In this document: in pieces, positions 7,880 to 15,230 of the stretch
Layout of the letters: the number at the start of each line of letters is the position of its first letter
How positions within the stretch are numbered: position 1 is the first letter of the stretch
Source: Amnibacterium endophyticum
Lineage (GTDB): Bacteria; Actinomycetota; Actinomycetes; Actinomycetales; Microbacteriaceae
Assembly: GCF_042680685.1 (NCBI RefSeq)
Contig: NZ_JBHUEA010000001.1
Span: forward strand, 62,001 to 126,000
DNA: 64,000 nt
Direction of reading: 5' to 3'
Notes under the pieces: model-generated
What the model was told of the DNA's origin: nothing
The model's database searches: none
What the model saw: the letters and a program-made list of their open reading frames with translations, nothing else
Program-made: the position numbers and the translations under genes

Positions 7880-8479
7880 ATGGCCGTCTTCTCCCCCGGC
7901 TTCCGCGGCCGCCGCCGCAGCACCAACCCCGGGCTGCCGCCCGGCCAGTACGAGGAGCACGGCTTCCCGGTGCTGACCGCCGGCCCCACCCAGCGGGTCC
8001 GCACCGACGACTGGCGCTTCACGCTGACCGTGCCGGGCGCCGAGGACCGGGTCTGGACCTGGTCGCAGCTGATGGACCTGGGCCCGGAGCGGATCGACAC
8101 CGACCTGCACTGCGTCACGAGCTGGTCGAAGTTCGGCACGACCTGGCGCGGCGTCTCCGTCGACCGGCTGCTCGAGGGTGTCGAGAGCGACGCCGAGTAC
8201 GTCATGGCCGGCAGCTACGGCGGGTACACGACGAACCTGCCGCGGGAGGACCTGACCGGCGGCAAGGCCTGGATCGCGTTCGAGTACGACGGGCAGCCGC
8301 TCGCGCCGGAGCACGGCGGCCCTGCCCGGCTGCTCGTGCCGCACCTCTACCTCTGGAAGAGCGCGAAGTGGGTCAACTCGCTGCGCTTCATGCAGCGCGA
8401 CGAGGCCGGGTTCTGGGAGTCGCTGGGCTACCACATGCACGGCGACCCCTGGCAGGAGGAGCGCTACCGCAGTGCCTGA
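7880..8479 (+). CDS. Sulfite oxidase-like Mo-molybdopterin oxidoreductase, cytosolic
   Basis: A 199-aa protein of the sulfite-oxidase fold (the catalytic core also used by MsrP/YedY). The molybdenum-ligating Cys is C78 in DLHCVTSWSKFGTTW. There is no signal peptide or Tat motif and no dimerisation domain, so it is a minimal cytoplasmic version, unlike exported MsrP. Substrate is unknown. The ATG at 7880 follows GAGGAAGGAG, a strong ribosome site. The stop overlaps the start of a flavin reductase, its likely electron partner. The surrounding moa/moe genes provide its cofactor. Confidence 0.85.
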   Translation: MAVFSPGFRGRRRSTNPGLPPGQYEEHGFPVLTAGPTQRVRTDDWRFTLTVPGAEDRVWTWSQLMDLGPERIDTDLHCVTSWSKFGTTWRGVSVDRLLEGVESDAEYVMAGSYGGYTTNLPREDLTGGKAWIAFEYDGQPLAPEHGGPARLLVPHLYLWKSAKWVNSLRFMQRDEAGFWESLGYHMHGDPWQEERYRSA

Positions 8480-9197
8480 CCCGAACCGCTGGGTGCACGC
8501 GGCGCTCGTCGGCGAGGTGCGGGAGACCGCGACCGCCCGCACCCTGCTGCTCGACGCTCCGGACCTCGGCCCGGCGCTCGCCGGCCAGCACGTCGACGTC
8601 CGGCTGACCGCCGAGGACGGCTACACCGCGCAGCGCAGCTACTCCCTCTCCTCGGCCGCCGGCGCGCGGCCGGTGCAGATCACCGTCGAGGAGTTCGCGG
8701 ACGGCGAGGTGTCCCCCTACCTCGTGCGGGACCTCGCGATCGGCGACGCGGTGGAGGTGCGGGGGCCGGTCGGCGGCTGGCTCGTCTGGCGCCCCGACAC
8801 CGGTACCGCACCCGTGCAGCTGATCGCGGGCGGCTCGGGAGTCGCGCCGCTGATGGCGATGCTGCGCACCCGTGAGCGGACGGGCTCGACGCGCCCCTTC
8901 CGGCTGCTCTACGGGGTGACCGACCCCGACCGCGTGTACTACCGGGACGAGCTCGCGGCGCTGGAGCGCGACGGGGTGCGGGTCGACCTGCACTGCTCGC
9001 GGCGCACCCCGGACGGCGGCGCCGGGCGCCGGCTGACCGCCGCGGACGTGCAGCGGCTCGCCATCGCCGCCGACGAGGCGCCGGAGGTGTTCGTGTGCGG
9101 CCCCACCGGGTTCGTCGAGGCCGTCGCGACCGCGCTCGTCGAGCAGGGCCACCCCGAGGACCGCGTCCGCACGGAGCGCTTCGGCCCGACCGGCTGA
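8472..9197 (+). CDS. FAD/NAD(P)-binding ferredoxin-reductase-type oxidoreductase
   Basis: A 241-aa FNR-superfamily flavoprotein. The FAD-binding block is RSYSLSS (about residue 56), the pyridine-nucleotide part has AGGSGVAPLMAML, and the C-terminal block is VFVCGPTGFVEAV. It has no ferredoxin domain and no transmembrane segment. It overlaps the Mo enzyme by 8 bp (GTG at 8472), so it most likely passes NAD(P)H electrons to it. This implies the pair works as a reductase, which is inference from context. Confidence 0.85.
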   Translation: MPDPNRWVHAALVGEVRETATARTLLLDAPDLGPALAGQHVDVRLTAEDGYTAQRSYSLSSAAGARPVQITVEEFADGEVSPYLVRDLAIGDAVEVRGPVGGWLVWRPDTGTAPVQLIAGGSGVAPLMAMLRTRERTGSTRPFRLLYGVTDPDRVYYRDELAALERDGVRVDLHCSRRTPDGGAGRRLTAADVQRLAIAADEAPEVFVCGPTGFVEAVATALVEQGHPEDRVRTERFGPTG

Positions 9198-9223
9198 GCG
9201 GCGTCCTCGGCGTCCGGTGACCC

Positions 9224-9270
9224 GTTCGGCGCCCAGCAGCGCCGAACACGTCACGGAGCGCCGAACACGT
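9224..9270. repeat. Hairpin plus 14-bp direct repeat downstream of the Mo oxidoreductase pair
   Basis: GTTCGGCGC (9224-9232) and GCGCCGAAC (9239-9247) form a 9-bp stem with a 6-nt loop, a likely terminator for the preceding operon. The right arm is the start of AGCGCCGAACACGT (9238-9251), repeated exactly at 9257-9270 with a 19-bp period, close to two helical turns. The direct repeat could be an operator for the next gene; nothing identifies a binder. The rest of the 9198-9429 gap holds a TAGCAT box (about 9392) and no gene. Confidence 0.5.
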
Positions 9271-9429
9271 GGTGGAGGACGCGCCGCGATACGGCGGATC
9301 CCCGGTCGCGCGGCGCGCCACGCCGTGCGGAGCGCGGTTCCCCCCGCACTCTGGGGCGGTCCGACACCGGCCGGCGCCGCTGATCCCTGCCTAGCATCGA
9401 GGCGTCGCAGCCGTTCTGGGGGGATCGCC

Positions 9430-11205
9430 GTGCGCTCACTGACCTCGTCGCGCCTCGGGCGCACCCTGCTCGCCAGCGGCGTCGCCGCCGCGCTCGCCGT
9501 CGGCGGGGCGCTCGTACCGGTGGACGCCGCACCAGCGGAGGCCGCGACGAGCGGCGTCCGCGTCGTCGGCGGCAAGGGCATGCTCACCGCCGCATGGCCT
9601 CGGGTGCCCGGCGCGACCCGCTACACCGTGCGCGTCGGCACCACCGCCTCGCTCACGAAGGCCCGCACCGTCCGGACCACGAAGCGCACCGTGCAGATCC
9701 GCGGCCTGAAGAACGGCCGCCGCTACTTCGTGCGCGTCGTGCCGACCACCTCGAGGCTGACGCCGACCGCGACGCGGGTGTCCCGCGTCGTCCGCGCGAC
9801 GGCCACCGCCGCGATGCCGGTCCAGGTCGGCCGGGTCACCGCGACGCCGGGCCCGCTCGCGAACCAGGTGACGGTGTCCTGGTCGGGCGGCGGCAGTGCT
9901 GCCAAGGTCGCCGTCGTCGCGGGCTCGGACGTGCTCACGCTGCAGCGCCGCTTCGACTCCGGCTGGCTGCCCGCCACCACGCGCTCCGTCGTCCTGACGG
10001 TCCCCGCGAAGTACCGCGCGTACCTCGGCGCCGGCACCGGCAACCCGGTCTGGATCAAGGTGCTCCAGTCGAACAGCGGCTCGAAGGTGATGAGCCGCTC
10101 CTACGACTACCCCAGGCGCCTGCGCCCCTCGCCGGTCGGCACGTGGGCGTTCGCGAAGGCGGACGTCCCGGCCGCCGCGGTGACGAAGCTGAAGGTCGCC
10201 GAGCTGAACATCCAGAGCGTCGGCTCGACCCGGAACTACCACCCGGTGAACCAGTGGGCGCAGCGCGCGGACCGCGTCGCGGCCTACATCGACGACCGGC
10301 GCGCGGACCCCGATCTCCTCCTGACCGCAGAGCTCTCCACCGTGCTCACGAGCGCCTGCCGCAACACCCACGACGCGATGTACCGCTGTGGCTCGCACAC
10401 GCAGATGGCGGACCTGGCACGGCGACTGGACCGGCTGGAGCTGGCGAGCAAGGACGCCTACGCCCGGGTGATGGACCAGATGCGCGCGTATCCGAAGTGG
10501 GCCGGCAAGGTCACGAACGGCTCCCCGATCTTCTACGACCGCAAGAAGATGGACCTCATCGACCACGGCTACTTCTCGCCCGCTCTGCCCGTGGGCACCT
10601 ACTTCGGCGGCAAGGTCCAGGGCCTCGGCGTCCCGGGCTGGACGGGTACCAACGCGATCGGACCCGACCGCTGGGCGTCGTGGGCGAGGTTCCGCACGGT
10701 CTCCGGCGGCCGCGAGTTCTACGCCGTCGCGGCGCACCTCCCGGTCGGCGGCGCGTCGAGCGTCGTGACCGCGCGACAGGAGGAGGCGCGCCGGCTCGGC
10801 GCCGCGATCGACCGGATGGCGGGCTCGACCCCGGTCGTCTTCGGCTCCGACATGAACGCGGACTCGGTGCGCAACCCGCGGCCGGCCCACACCGTCTTCA
10901 TGCAGGACGGCTGGTTCGACGCCGGCGCGGTCGCCCGCAAGGGGCTGCGCTCGGGCATGAAGGTGAGCACCGCGAACGGCTCCGGCCCGCAGGACGGGCT
11001 GGACAGCGGCTACGGCACGCGGCCCGTCCGCCACCCGTGGGAGACGAGCCGGATCGACTACATCCTGCTGAAGAACAGCCCCTACACGTTCCGCTACGCG
11101 AACGTGCTGCGGCTCGACTCCGCGGGCCGGTTCATCAAGTCGCAGCAGGGCACGGACCACAACATGCAGCTGGCGACGATCGGCATCGCGGGCCCCACCT
11201 CCTGA
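9430..11205 (+). CDS. Secreted endonuclease/exonuclease/phosphatase-family protein with fibronectin-like domain
   Basis: A 591-aa exported protein. The signal peptide is residues 1 to about 39 (LASGVAAALAVGGALV, cleavage near AEAA). A fibronectin type III-like domain covers about 41-125, followed by a spacer. The endonuclease/exonuclease/phosphatase domain starts near residue 255, with KVAELNIQSVG, the glutamate in LLLTAELS, VFGSDMNAD, SRIDYILLK and GTDHNMQ, which match the family's metal and catalytic residues. Nuclease or phosphodiesterase activity outside the cell is likely; the substrate is unknown. The GTG at 9430 is preceded by a G-rich ribosome site (TGGGGGGAT). A strong hairpin follows the stop. 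Confidence 0.8.
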   Translation: MRSLTSSRLGRTLLASGVAAALAVGGALVPVDAAPAEAATSGVRVVGGKGMLTAAWPRVPGATRYTVRVGTTASLTKARTVRTTKRTVQIRGLKNGRRYFVRVVPTTSRLTPTATRVSRVVRATATAAMPVQVGRVTATPGPLANQVTVSWSGGGSAAKVAVVAGSDVLTLQRRFDSGWLPATTRSVVLTVPAKYRAYLGAGTGNPVWIKVLQSNSGSKVMSRSYDYPRRLRPSPVGTWAFAKADVPAAAVTKLKVAELNIQSVGSTRNYHPVNQWAQRADRVAAYIDDRRADPDLLLTAELSTVLTSACRNTHDAMYRCGSHTQMADLARRLDRLELASKDAYARVMDQMRAYPKWAGKVTNGSPIFYDRKKMDLIDHGYFSPALPVGTYFGGKVQGLGVPGWTGTNAIGPDRWASWARFRTVSGGREFYAVAAHLPVGGASSVVTARQEEARRLGAAIDRMAGSTPVVFGSDMNADSVRNPRPAHTVFMQDGWFDAGAVARKGLRSGMKVSTANGSGPQDGLDSGYGTRPVRHPWETSRIDYILLKNSPYTFRYANVLRLDSAGRFIKSQQGTDHNMQLATIGIAGPTS

Positions 11206-11210
11206 CCCCG

Positions 11211-11265
11211 TTGGTCACTGTTCGTGCTGCTCCGAGCGCGTCGGAGCAGCACGAGCACTGACCAA
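11211..11265. terminator. Bidirectional terminator hairpin between convergent genes
   Basis: A 25-bp stem with two mismatches (arms 11211-11235 and 11241-11265, starting TTGGTCA) and a 5-nt loop, flanked by CCCC and GGGG that can extend pairing. It sits between the exported nuclease and the rrf2-type gene, whose stop codon begins at 11272. There is no T tract. Confidence 0.7.
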
Positions 11266-11269
11266 GGGG

Positions 11270-11722
11270 TCAGCGGCGGACCCACGCGCCGTCGCCGGCG
11301 AGCAGCGCCGCGACGCCCTCCGGCAGCACGCCGGAGGCGAGGTCCGCGATCGTGGTCGTCTCGAGCACCTGCCGCATGCCCGCCCGCAGCGCCACCCACA
11401 GGTCGCGCAGCCGCGCGGCCGGGTCGGGGTACTCGGTGTCCTCCGGCGGCAGCCCGCGGACCGCGGCGAGCGGCCCGTCGACGACCCGCACGACGTCCGC
11501 GACCGTGATCGCGTCCGCCGGGCGGGCGAGCGCGTAGCCGCCCGCGGTCCCCCGCTGCGCGACGAGGAGGCCCGCCTGCCGCAGCTGCAGCAGGATCGCC
11601 TCGAGGAACTTCGGCGGGATGCCCTGCGCGGCGGCGATGTCGCCCCGGCTGAGCGAACCGCCGGTCGCGGCGAGCTGCACCACCGCCCTGATCGCGTAGT
11701 CGACCCGGGCCGTCACCTGCAC
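11270..11722 (-). CDS. Rrf2-family transcriptional regulator without cysteines
   Basis: A 150-aa Rrf2 winged-helix regulator with TARVDYAIRAVVQLA at the N terminus, then the recognition region IPPKFLEAILLQLRQAGLL and the wing RGTAGGYALARP. No cysteine is present, so it cannot carry the Fe-S cluster of IscR or NsrR. In that respect it resembles CymR, the cysteine-metabolism regulator. It lies 20 bp downstream of the ssu-type permease in the same direction and probably controls that operon. GTG 11722 was chosen because Rrf2 proteins start just before the VDYA motif; GTG 11731 is an alternative. Confidence 0.82.
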   Translation of the reverse strand: MQVTARVDYAIRAVVQLAATGGSLSRGDIAAAQGIPPKFLEAILLQLRQAGLLVAQRGTAGGYALARPADAITVADVVRVVDGPLAAVRGLPPEDTEYPDPAARLRDLWVALRAGMRQVLETTTIADLASGVLPEGVAALLAGDGAWVRR

Positions 11723-11742
11723 CGTCAGCACGCTACCCGCGC

Positions 11743-12579
11743 TCAGTTCCGCAGCGCCGACAGCCCCCGTCGCTCCCGCACCCCGTTCGTCACCCGGGCG
11801 AACACCTGGTCGACGACCATGCCGATGACGAGGATCACGATCATCGTCGCGTAGAGCGACGGCGCGTTCGACAGCTCGCGGTAGAACGAGAGCATCTGCC
11901 CGAGCGAGGCCGCGTTCGCGATGATCACGAGCAGCTCGCCGGCGAGCAGCGACCGCCACGCGAACGCCCAGCCCTGCTTGAGCCCGGCGAGGTACGCCGG
12001 TAGCGCGGCGGGCAGGATCACGCGCAGCACCAGCGAGAAGCCGCGGCCGCCGAGGCTGCGCGCGGTGCGCATGAGCGGCGGCGGCACCTCGTCGACCCCG
12101 CCGATCAGGCCGTTCGCGATGGACGGCGCGGCCCCCAGCACGACGACGAAGAGGATGGCCCCCTCGGTCTGCTGGAACAGGAGGATCGCGAGCGGGAACC
12201 ACGCGATCGACGGCATGGTCTGCAGCCCCGTCAGCAGGGAGCCGATCGCGCTGCGCACGAAGCGGGAGCGCGCGACCGCGAGCCCGAGCGCCGTCCCGAT
12301 GACGAGCGCGATCGCGAAGCCGCTCAGCCCCCGCAGCAGGGTGCGGCCGACGGCGGCGAGGAACGCCGGGTCGCCGATCAGCACGCCGAGCTGCGCGAAG
12401 ACCGTCGCCGGCGCGGGCAGGACGTAGGCGGGCCTCACCTCGAGCACGACGAGCAGCTGCCAGACGGCGAGCGCGAGCACCACGGCGAGCAGCGGCGGCA
12501 GCACGCGACGCCGCATCGCGGCGAGGAGACGGAGGGGGCGGGTGGCGCCGTCGGCGCCGAGCCGCGGCAGGGCGGTCAT
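11743..12579 (-). CDS. ssuC: Sulfonate/nitrate/taurine-type ABC transporter permease
   Basis: A 278-aa permease with about six membrane segments. Family marks are TGLQTMPSIAWFPLAIL and the coupling loop SLGGRGFSLVLRVILPAALPAYLAGLKQGWAFAWRSLLAGEL, which is characteristic of SsuC/TauC. The ATG overlaps the stop of the ATPase gene (ATGA). Together with the ATPase and binding protein it forms an importer for a sulfonate or a similar small anion. The exact substrate is inferred from family and the sulfur genes elsewhere in the window. Confidence 0.85.
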   Translation of the reverse strand: MTALPRLGADGATRPLRLLAAMRRRVLPPLLAVVLALAVWQLLVVLEVRPAYVLPAPATVFAQLGVLIGDPAFLAAVGRTLLRGLSGFAIALVIGTALGLAVARSRFVRSAIGSLLTGLQTMPSIAWFPLAILLFQQTEGAILFVVVLGAAPSIANGLIGGVDEVPPPLMRTARSLGGRGFSLVLRVILPAALPAYLAGLKQGWAFAWRSLLAGELLVIIANAASLGQMLSFYRELSNAPSLYATMIVILVIGMVVDQVFARVTNGVRERRGLSALRN

Positions 12580-13331
12580 CGCGCACCTCCCGCCTGCACG
12601 TCGAGCTCGTCGTGCAGCAGGCCCGCGCGGCGCGCGACCTCCGGGTCCTCCATGCGCCGCGGTCGGGGCAGCGGCACCCGCTCCTCCCGCACGATCCGCC
12701 CGGGCGACGGCTTCATCACGATGACGCGGTCGCCGAGCCGCACCGCCTCGCGCACGTTGTGCGTGACGAACAGCACGGTGAGGCCCCGCTCCCCCGCGAT
12801 GCGCTCGATCTCGCCGTGCAGCGCGTCGCGGGTGATCGCGTCGAGCGCGGCGAACGGCTCGTCCATCAGCAGCACCTCCGCGTCCTGCGCGAGGGAGCGG
12901 GCCAGCGCGACGCGCTGCCGCATGCCGCCGGAGAGCTCGTGCGGCCGGCGCCGCTCCGCGCCCGGCAGCCGGACGACGTCGAGCAGCTCGGCGGTCCGGC
13001 GCTTCCAGTCGGCCTTCGACACACCGCTGAAGCGGAGCGCGAGCTCGATGTTGCCCCCGACGGTCAGCCAGGGGAACAGGTTCGCGTCCTGGAACATCAC
13101 CGCGGTGCGGCGGCCGCCGAGGTCGATCGTGCCGGTCGTCGGCTCGTCGAGCCCGGCGACCATCGCGAGCAGCGTGCTCTTGCCGCAGCCGGAGGCGCCG
13201 AGCAGGCAGACGAACTCGCCCTGCTCGACCGTCAGGTCGACGTGCTCGAGCGCGATCGTGCCGGTGGCGCCGCCGAAGGTGCGGCCGACGCCGGCGATGC
13301 GGACCGGCGAAACGGTGGTGAGGACGCTCAC
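12576..13331 (-). CDS. ssuB: Sulfonate/nitrate/taurine-type ABC transporter ATPase
   Basis: A 251-aa ABC ATPase with Walker A GASGCGKSTLL, Q-loop MFQDANLFPW, signature ELSGGMRQRVALARSL, Walker B VLLMDEPFAALDA and the switch His in VTHNVREA. Spacing and sequence fit the SsuB/TauB group. The GTG at 13331 overlaps the stop of the binding-protein gene by 4 bp (GTGA), which fixes the start. It is the middle gene of a binding protein-ATPase-permease-Rrf2 unit. Confidence 0.87.
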   Translation of the reverse strand: MSVLTTVSPVRIAGVGRTFGGATGTIALEHVDLTVEQGEFVCLLGASGCGKSTLLAMVAGLDEPTTGTIDLGGRRTAVMFQDANLFPWLTVGGNIELALRFSGVSKADWKRRTAELLDVVRLPGAERRRPHELSGGMRQRVALARSLAQDAEVLLMDEPFAALDAITRDALHGEIERIAGERGLTVLFVTHNVREAVRLGDRVIVMKPSPGRIVREERVPLPRPRRMEDPEVARRAGLLHDELDVQAGGAR

Positions 13332-14374
13332 GAGGCCGACACCTCGGGCTTCCCGGCCTGCTTCAGCAGCGCGTTCAGCGGCTCCAGGTCGTAGAGGCCG
13401 GCGAGGTCGACGTCGCCGGTCAGCAGCCCGACGTCCTTCGCGTGCTCCGCGCCCTCCTTCAGGCTGCCGGCGATCGGGTCGACGGTGAACTCGACGTTCG
13501 ACCAGGCCGTCTTCAGCAGGTCCTCGGGCAGCGGCGTGCCGGTGATCTTCCCGATCGCCCCGTTCACGGTCCGCTGCGCCGCGGCCGGGTCGCCGTTCAC
13601 CTCTCCCTCGGCGGCGATCAGGCCCTCGAGCAGGTCGGTGACCGTGCCGGGGTACTGCTCGAGGTACTTCGTGCTCACGGCGAGGTCCGTGGTGACGAAG
13701 CGGCCGCCGGGCCACAGGGTCTTCTCGTCGACCAGCACCTTCCCGCCCGCTGCCACCAGCTGGGAGGCGTAGGGCTCGGGCACCCACGCCCCGTCGATCT
13801 GCCCCTGCTTGAAGGCGTTGACGGTGTCGCCGTTCGACTGCGGCGCGATGGAGACGTCGCCGGCGCCGGTCGGCGTCGTGGCGAGCCCCTGCTGCTTCAG
13901 CCAGTACCGGAGCGCGATGTCCTGGGTGTTCGCGAGCTGCGGCGTCGAGAGCCTCCTTCCCTTCAGCTGGGCGGGCGTCGTGATGCCCGGCTTCACGACG
14001 AGCGCGGCGCCGTTCGCGGCGGTGCCCGCGATCACCGTGATCGCCTTGCTCTGCACGTAGGCGTTCGTCGTGGGGCCCGGGCCGATGAAGGTCGCGTCGA
14101 CGGCGCCGGACAGCAGCGCCTCCGTCGCCGCGGGACCGGCGTTGAAGACGGACGTCTGCAACGCGGTGCTCCCCAGCGCCTTCTGGAACGCCCCGTCCTC
14201 GACGCCGACGATGGCGGGCGCGTGGGTGAGGTTCGCGAAGTATCCGAGCCGCAGCTGCGGCGCGGTCGCGTCGGGCGCGGCGGCCGGAGCCGCGTCGGCC
14301 CCGCCGCTGCAGGCGCTGAGGCCGGTCGCGACGGCGGCGGCGAGGAGGACTGCGGCGAGCCGGGTTCTAATCAC
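13328..14374 (-). CDS. ssuA: Sulfonate-type ABC transporter substrate-binding lipoprotein
   Basis: A 348-aa lipoprotein. The signal peptide ends at lipobox LSAC (Cys about residue 22), followed by an Ala/Asp-rich linker. The binding domain begins LRLGYFANLTHAPAIVG, then FNAGPAATEALLSGAVDATFIGPGP, both close to SsuA-type aliphatic sulfonate receptors. The GTG start at 14374 lies 7 nt after a CATAGT box, so the message may be leaderless. An inverted repeat overlaps this start. It is the first gene of the importer operon. Confidence 0.86.
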   Translation of the reverse strand: MIRTRLAAVLLAAAVATGLSACSGGADAAPAAAPDATAPQLRLGYFANLTHAPAIVGVEDGAFQKALGSTALQTSVFNAGPAATEALLSGAVDATFIGPGPTTNAYVQSKAITVIAGTAANGAALVVKPGITTPAQLKGRRLSTPQLANTQDIALRYWLKQQGLATTPTGAGDVSIAPQSNGDTVNAFKQGQIDGAWVPEPYASQLVAAGGKVLVDEKTLWPGGRFVTTDLAVSTKYLEQYPGTVTDLLEGLIAAEGEVNGDPAAAQRTVNGAIGKITGTPLPEDLLKTAWSNVEFTVDPIAGSLKEGAEHAKDVGLLTGDVDLAGLYDLEPLNALLKQAGKPEVSAS

Positions 14375-14404
14375 CCACTGAGACTATGGGGATTAGGGGT
14401 GATT
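14369..14404. promoter_or_regulatory. Dyad operator candidate at the start of the sulfonate importer operon
   Basis: AATCACCC (14369-14376) and GGGTGATT (14397-14404) are inverted repeats separated by 20 bp. Between them, CTAATC and GATTAG form a second nested pair. On the minus strand CATAGT (about 14382-14387) is a possible -10 box whose start point would fall on the GTG of the binding-protein gene. Binding here would block transcription and initiation. The Rrf2 regulator at the end of the operon is the natural candidate; no experiment or consensus supports it here. Confidence 0.4.
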
Positions 14405-14468
14405 GCGGTGGAGACACCCCGCAGGAGCGTCACGGGCCGTCCTCGGGCGCGGCGGGGAGGATCGCCCG

Positions 14469-14996
14469 ATGTGGTTCGACGACTGGGCCGACGTGCTCCG
14501 GGTCCTCGCGGTCGGCTCGACCTCGTACGTGGCCCTGGTGCTGCTGCTGCGGGCGAGCGGCAAGCGCACGCTGTCCCAGCTGAACGCCTTCGACTTCATC
14601 GTCACGGTCGCCCTGGGCTCGACGCTCGCGACGATCCTGCTCAGCAGCGACGTGTCCTGGGTCGAGGGCGTGACGGCGCTCGTCCTGCTGGTCGGCCTGC
14701 AGTTCGGCTTCGCCACGGTGTCGGCGCGCTGGCCGCGGACCCGCGCCGCGATGACCTCCACCCCGGCGGTGCTGCTGCGCGACGGCGAGATCCTCCTCGA
14801 CACGCTGGAGCGCAGCCGCCTCACGGAGTCGGAGGTCCGTCAGGCGGTGCGCAGCGCCGGAGCGGGTGACCTCGCCCTCGTCGCCGCGGTGGTGCTCGAG
14901 ACCGACGGGAAGCTCAGCGTGATCACGACCGAGCAGGTCGGCGACGGCTCGGCCCTCGCCGACGTGGCCGACGCCGGGTCGCGGCGCGACGCGTAG
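14469..14996 (+). CDS. DUF421 (YetF/YcaP-type) membrane protein
   Basis: A 175-aa protein with three N-terminal hydrophobic segments (about residues 8-28, 38-60 and 62-85), followed by a soluble DUF421-type domain (TPAVLLRDGEILLDTLERSR, LTESEVRQAVRSAG). FDFIVTVALGSTLATILL is characteristic of the family. No function is established. The ATG at 14469 follows GGGGAGG. It stands alone between the ssu operon (divergent) and the acs transcript (convergent). The acidic tail (about 150-175) is not conserved in sequence that I recognise. Confidence 0.82.
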   Translation: MWFDDWADVLRVLAVGSTSYVALVLLLRASGKRTLSQLNAFDFIVTVALGSTLATILLSSDVSWVEGVTALVLLVGLQFGFATVSARWPRTRAAMTSTPAVLLRDGEILLDTLERSRLTESEVRQAVRSAGAGDLALVAAVVLETDGKLSVITTEQVGDGSALADVADAGSRRDA

Positions 14997-15032
14997 CCGC
15001 CTGCCGGCCGGCGGGGCCCGCAGGCGGTCCGC

Positions 15033-15227
15033 TCAGCGCGCCGGCGGGCGCCGCACCCCGTACACGACCGCGATCGCGCCGACCACGATCATGACGATGC
15101 CGACCGCCAGCCAGGTCCGGTCCCCCGTCATGAAGCTGCCGGGGATCAGGTTCGCGCCCTGCCCGGCGAAGACGACGCCGACGACCACCACGAGGACGCC
15201 GACGACGAGCAGCGGGATGCGGGTCAC
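15033..15227 (-). CDS. Small two-helix membrane protein
   Basis: A 64-aa protein, almost entirely two hydrophobic helices (about 4-24 and 39-58) joined by a loop with GDRTW. I do not recognise a named family. It starts at GTG 15227, only 3 bp after the acs stop, so it is cotranscribed and probably coupled with acetyl-CoA synthetase. In other bacteria small membrane proteins next to acs include YjcH, a partner of acetate permease ActP, but this sequence is not clearly related and no actP is nearby. Confidence 0.6.
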   Translation of the reverse strand: MTRIPLLVVGVLVVVVGVVFAGQGANLIPGSFMTGDRTWLAVGIVMIVVGAIAVVYGVRRPPAR

Positions 15228-15230
15228 GGG

